A DNA stretch of 7,032 nt, taken from the NCBI GenBank assembly GCA_910584495.1, contig CAJUAR010000101.1, positions 1 to 7,032 on the forward strand. The letters are read 5' to 3'. The translations under genes and the position numbers were made by a program. How positions within the stretch are numbered: the first letter of the stretch is position 1; every line of letters starts with the position of its first letter. Below are positions 5,731 through 7,032 of this stretch, piece by piece. The notes below the pieces were generated by a model. It did not search any database. It had not been told where the DNA came from and saw only the letters and a program-made list of their open reading frames with translations. Source of the DNA: an uncultured Muribaculaceae bacterium. GTDB lineage: Bacteria > Bacteroidota > Bacteroidia > Bacteroidales > Muribaculaceae.

Positions 5731-6606
5731 TTATTGGAGTTTTTGCCCGCAGTGGCGGCAGAACTGCCACGAAGGGTCGATAGTGTTATTGCAATGAGGA
5801 CATTGGTCGTGTTTTACAGCCGAAAGACCTTTCATAATGTTTTGGTACTGTTCGGTGCGACCCCAGCGGAGGATTTCGCGCACGCGCACAGCTGCGAAAG
5901 GATGGCTCTGAGCCATAATGGCATAGGCTTGGAGGGCTTTGTTCCAAACACCGTCGTTGCGTATGGCTTCGTATTTTTCGGCCTGTTCGGCCCATTCTTC
6001 GATATTGACAGTTTCGGTGATGTTTTTAGGGCCGCCGGCAAGACGCACCATTACGCGCGACACTGTTTCCGGCGAGGTGATGATGGCTCCGGCACGGTCG
6101 CACGAAAGCTCGCTCTTTCGTTCCCAATAGAGCAAGGCAAGCTGCACAGGCAGAGCAAGTTTACCCAGGATGCCAAACGATTCGAGATTATTGATGAGCA
6201 TCGTGGCCATGTTGTGATAGAGCACGTGGCGGCAAAGTATATGACCGCATTCATGGGCAATGACGGCATCGAGCTCGTCGTCGCTGAGCAGCTCTACCAA
6301 GCCGGAGGTCATGGTGACGAAAATCTGTGTGTCGCCAAAGGTCCATGCATTGGGCATTGGGTTCATTTCCAGATAGAATTCCGGCTCTTTAATGCCCATT
6401 TTGGCACATATCGGCGGCAAGTGTCGGTAGAGCTCCGGCAACTGTGTGGGCGACAGGCGGATGTTCGAGGCCATGTTTTCGCCGTAGAACAATTTCTCAT
6501 AGCCCAAAGCATAAAATTTCTTGACGAGGGCCGGAAAGCCGGGTATGCTTTCAAGCTGTCGCAATGCTGCCGCATCTTCGGGATGTATAAACTCTGAAGG
6601 ATTCAT
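5731..6606 (-). CDS. M48-family zinc metallopeptidase with C-terminal zinc ribbon
   Basis: This 291-residue protein carries the gluzincin signature HECGH at 118-122 within VIAHECGHILCRH: His118 and His122 are the expected zinc ligands and Glu119 the catalytic base. SELSCDRAG (165-173) supplies Glu166 as probable third ligand and Asp170, as in the M48 (HtpX/Ste24/Oma1-like) family. Upstream, PNAWTFG and IFVTSGL-type strands are typical of M48 domains. Unlike HtpX there is no N-terminal transmembrane pair; the only hydrophobic stretch (about 144-161) lies between the zinc motifs and may be a buried helix. The C-terminus is a zinc ribbon with two CxxC knuckles (Cys269/272, Cys283/286), which could recruit a partner or substrate. 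It is the first gene of a tight operon with an 86-residue protein and a membrane zinc-ribbon protein. Peptidase activity is likely since all ligands are present; the substrate is unknown. Confidence 0.9.
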   Translation of the reverse strand: MNPSEFIHPEDAAALRQLESIPGFPALVKKFYALGYEKLFYGENMASNIRLSPTQLPELYRHLPPICAKMGIKEPEFYLEMNPMPNAWTFGDTQIFVTMTSGLVELLSDDELDAVIAHECGHILCRHVLYHNMATMLINNLESFGILGKLALPVQLALLYWERKSELSCDRAGAIITSPETVSRVMVRLAGGPKNITETVNIEEWAEQAEKYEAIRNDGVWNKALQAYAIMAQSHPFAAVRVREILRWGRTEQYQNIMKGLSAVKHDQCPHCNNTIDPSWQFCRHCGQKLQ

Positions 6607-6652
6607 CGTTGTGAATAAGACTGGTATTAGACGTGGTTTGTATGCACTGATG

Positions 6653-6683
6653 CAAATTTACATTATTTTTTTGAAATATCGAA
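6653..6683 (-). promoter_or_regulatory. Promoter for the metallopeptidase operon
   Basis: On the minus strand TAAATTTG (6660-6653) matches the Bacteroidetes -7 box exactly. TTCG (6683-6680), 19 nt upstream, matches three of four bases of the -33 box. The promoter overlaps the 3' end of the RyR gene and would start transcripts near 6646, about 40 nt before the peptidase ATG. Its -7 box is identical to that of the upxY-like leader. Confidence 0.5.
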
Positions 6684-6953
6684 GCCTAATTTCAAAATTA
6701 ATTTCAAAGTTTCCTGCGAAGTGGCGCGGTCATATTCTTTTTCCTCTTCGGGAAGTTCGTTGTAAGGCACCAGGCAGGGATGATGCTTGGCAGCATCGTC
6801 GCGCACCGGCCCATAGGACCAGCCATCGGCAATGCGGTTCTTAGCCCATACCTCGTGGACATTTTCAGCCATCTCCTCGATGAGCGGCAGCAGCTCATCG
6901 GGCAGTTTCACATCGGCCGTATCGGCCGGAGAAGGAGTATATTTCGGTTTCAT
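6663..6953 (-). CDS. RyR-domain small protein
   Basis: This 96-residue protein is essentially a single RyR (ryanodine-receptor repeat) domain. Diagnostic stretches are NVHEVWAKNRIADGWSYGP (31-49), RDD (51-53), HPCLVPYNELPEEEKEYDR (58-76) and ETLKLILKLGF (81-91). Stand-alone domains of this size are common in Bacteroidetes. Bacterial RyR domains occur in some nucleotide-signal-linked conflict systems, sometimes fused to sensor domains, and may bind a small ligand; for this protein that is inference. There is no signal peptide or membrane span, so it should be cytoplasmic. It precedes the metallopeptidase operon by 56 bases, but an internal promoter probably lets that operon be read separately. 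No TAnnTTTG box lies in the 27 bases between its start and the possible insertion-sequence edge at 6981, so its promoter may lie outside the window. Confidence 0.88.
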   Translation of the reverse strand: MKPKYTPSPADTADVKLPDELLPLIEEMAENVHEVWAKNRIADGWSYGPVRDDAAKHHPCLVPYNELPEEEKEYDRATSQETLKLILKLGFDISKK

Positions 6954-6980
6954 TGTCGTTTTTTACGTAAAGAGCAGAAA

Positions 6981-7032
6981 TGCATATTCCGGTGAATACC
7001 ACCCAGTCGTTCCGGCGATAACCACCCAGTTT
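6981..7032 (+). repeat. Two 23-bp tandem units, possible insertion-sequence end (cut by window edge)
   Basis: Two adjacent 23-bp units (6987-7009 and 7010-7032) both start TTCCGG and contain ACCACCCAGT, matching at 18 of 23 positions. The block is preceded by TG at 6981. Multiple short terminal repeats beginning with TG are typical of IS21-family ends, and the motif looks familiar from Bacteroidales elements, but no transposase is visible. If this is such an end, the element lies to the right and stops 27 bases before the RyR start. Confidence 0.4.

Noticed and set aside
5572..6597. 341-codon open frame on the plus strand
   Set aside because: It lies antisense to the M48 peptidase gene, whose zinc motifs are intact, and its own translation is rich in His/Phe/Cys with no recognisable domain.
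1..7032. CRISPR array, tRNA or rRNA
   Set aside because: No regularly spaced short direct repeats with unique spacers and no tRNA or rRNA-like sequence were seen; the only regular repeats are the protein-coding TPR units.

Overview
The window looks like an accessory stretch of a Bacteroidales chromosome (Bacteroides, Prevotella or a relative). The support is an UpxY-type NusG paralogue, two minus-strand promoters fitting the Bacteroidetes -7 box TAnnTTTG, starts without clear Shine-Dalgarno sequences, and protein families common in this order. All convincing genes lie on the minus strand, so the window is transcribed right to left.

Right part (about 4.9-7.0 kb): a small RyR-domain protein sits directly behind two 23-bp tandem units that run off the window edge and may be the end of an insertion sequence. 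A second promoter, overlapping the 3' end of the RyR gene, leads a tight three-gene operon. It encodes an M48-type zinc metallopeptidase with a C-terminal zinc ribbon, an 86-residue helical protein of unknown function, and a membrane-anchored zinc-ribbon protein. A 349-bp imperfect palindrome (about 4505-4853), probably a dispersed MITE-like repeat, separates this operon from the next one.

Middle (about 1.4-4.5 kb): a two-gene unit. The first gene encodes an exported protein with a beta-sandwich domain, a long coiled coil and seven 42-residue TPRs. The second starts inside the first gene's stop codon (ATGA) and encodes a TIR domain with the catalytic-type glutamate, one membrane span and a periplasmic beta-rich tail. 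The likely topology is a cytoplasmic TIR enzyme linked through the membrane to an exported TPR partner. This is the best candidate in the window for an under-described signalling or defence module.

Left part (1-1.4 kb): a promoter, a roughly 437-nt structured leader containing several hairpins and an intrinsic-terminator-like stem with U8, and then an upxY-like antiterminator gene broken by one in-frame TGA. A Ser/Thr-kinase-like N-terminus overlaps its stop codon by one base, but that frame ends after 41 codons, just beyond the glycine-rich loop. The left part therefore looks like a decayed or rearranged regulatory locus.

Assignments rest on motif recognition and hand translation; no database search was run.
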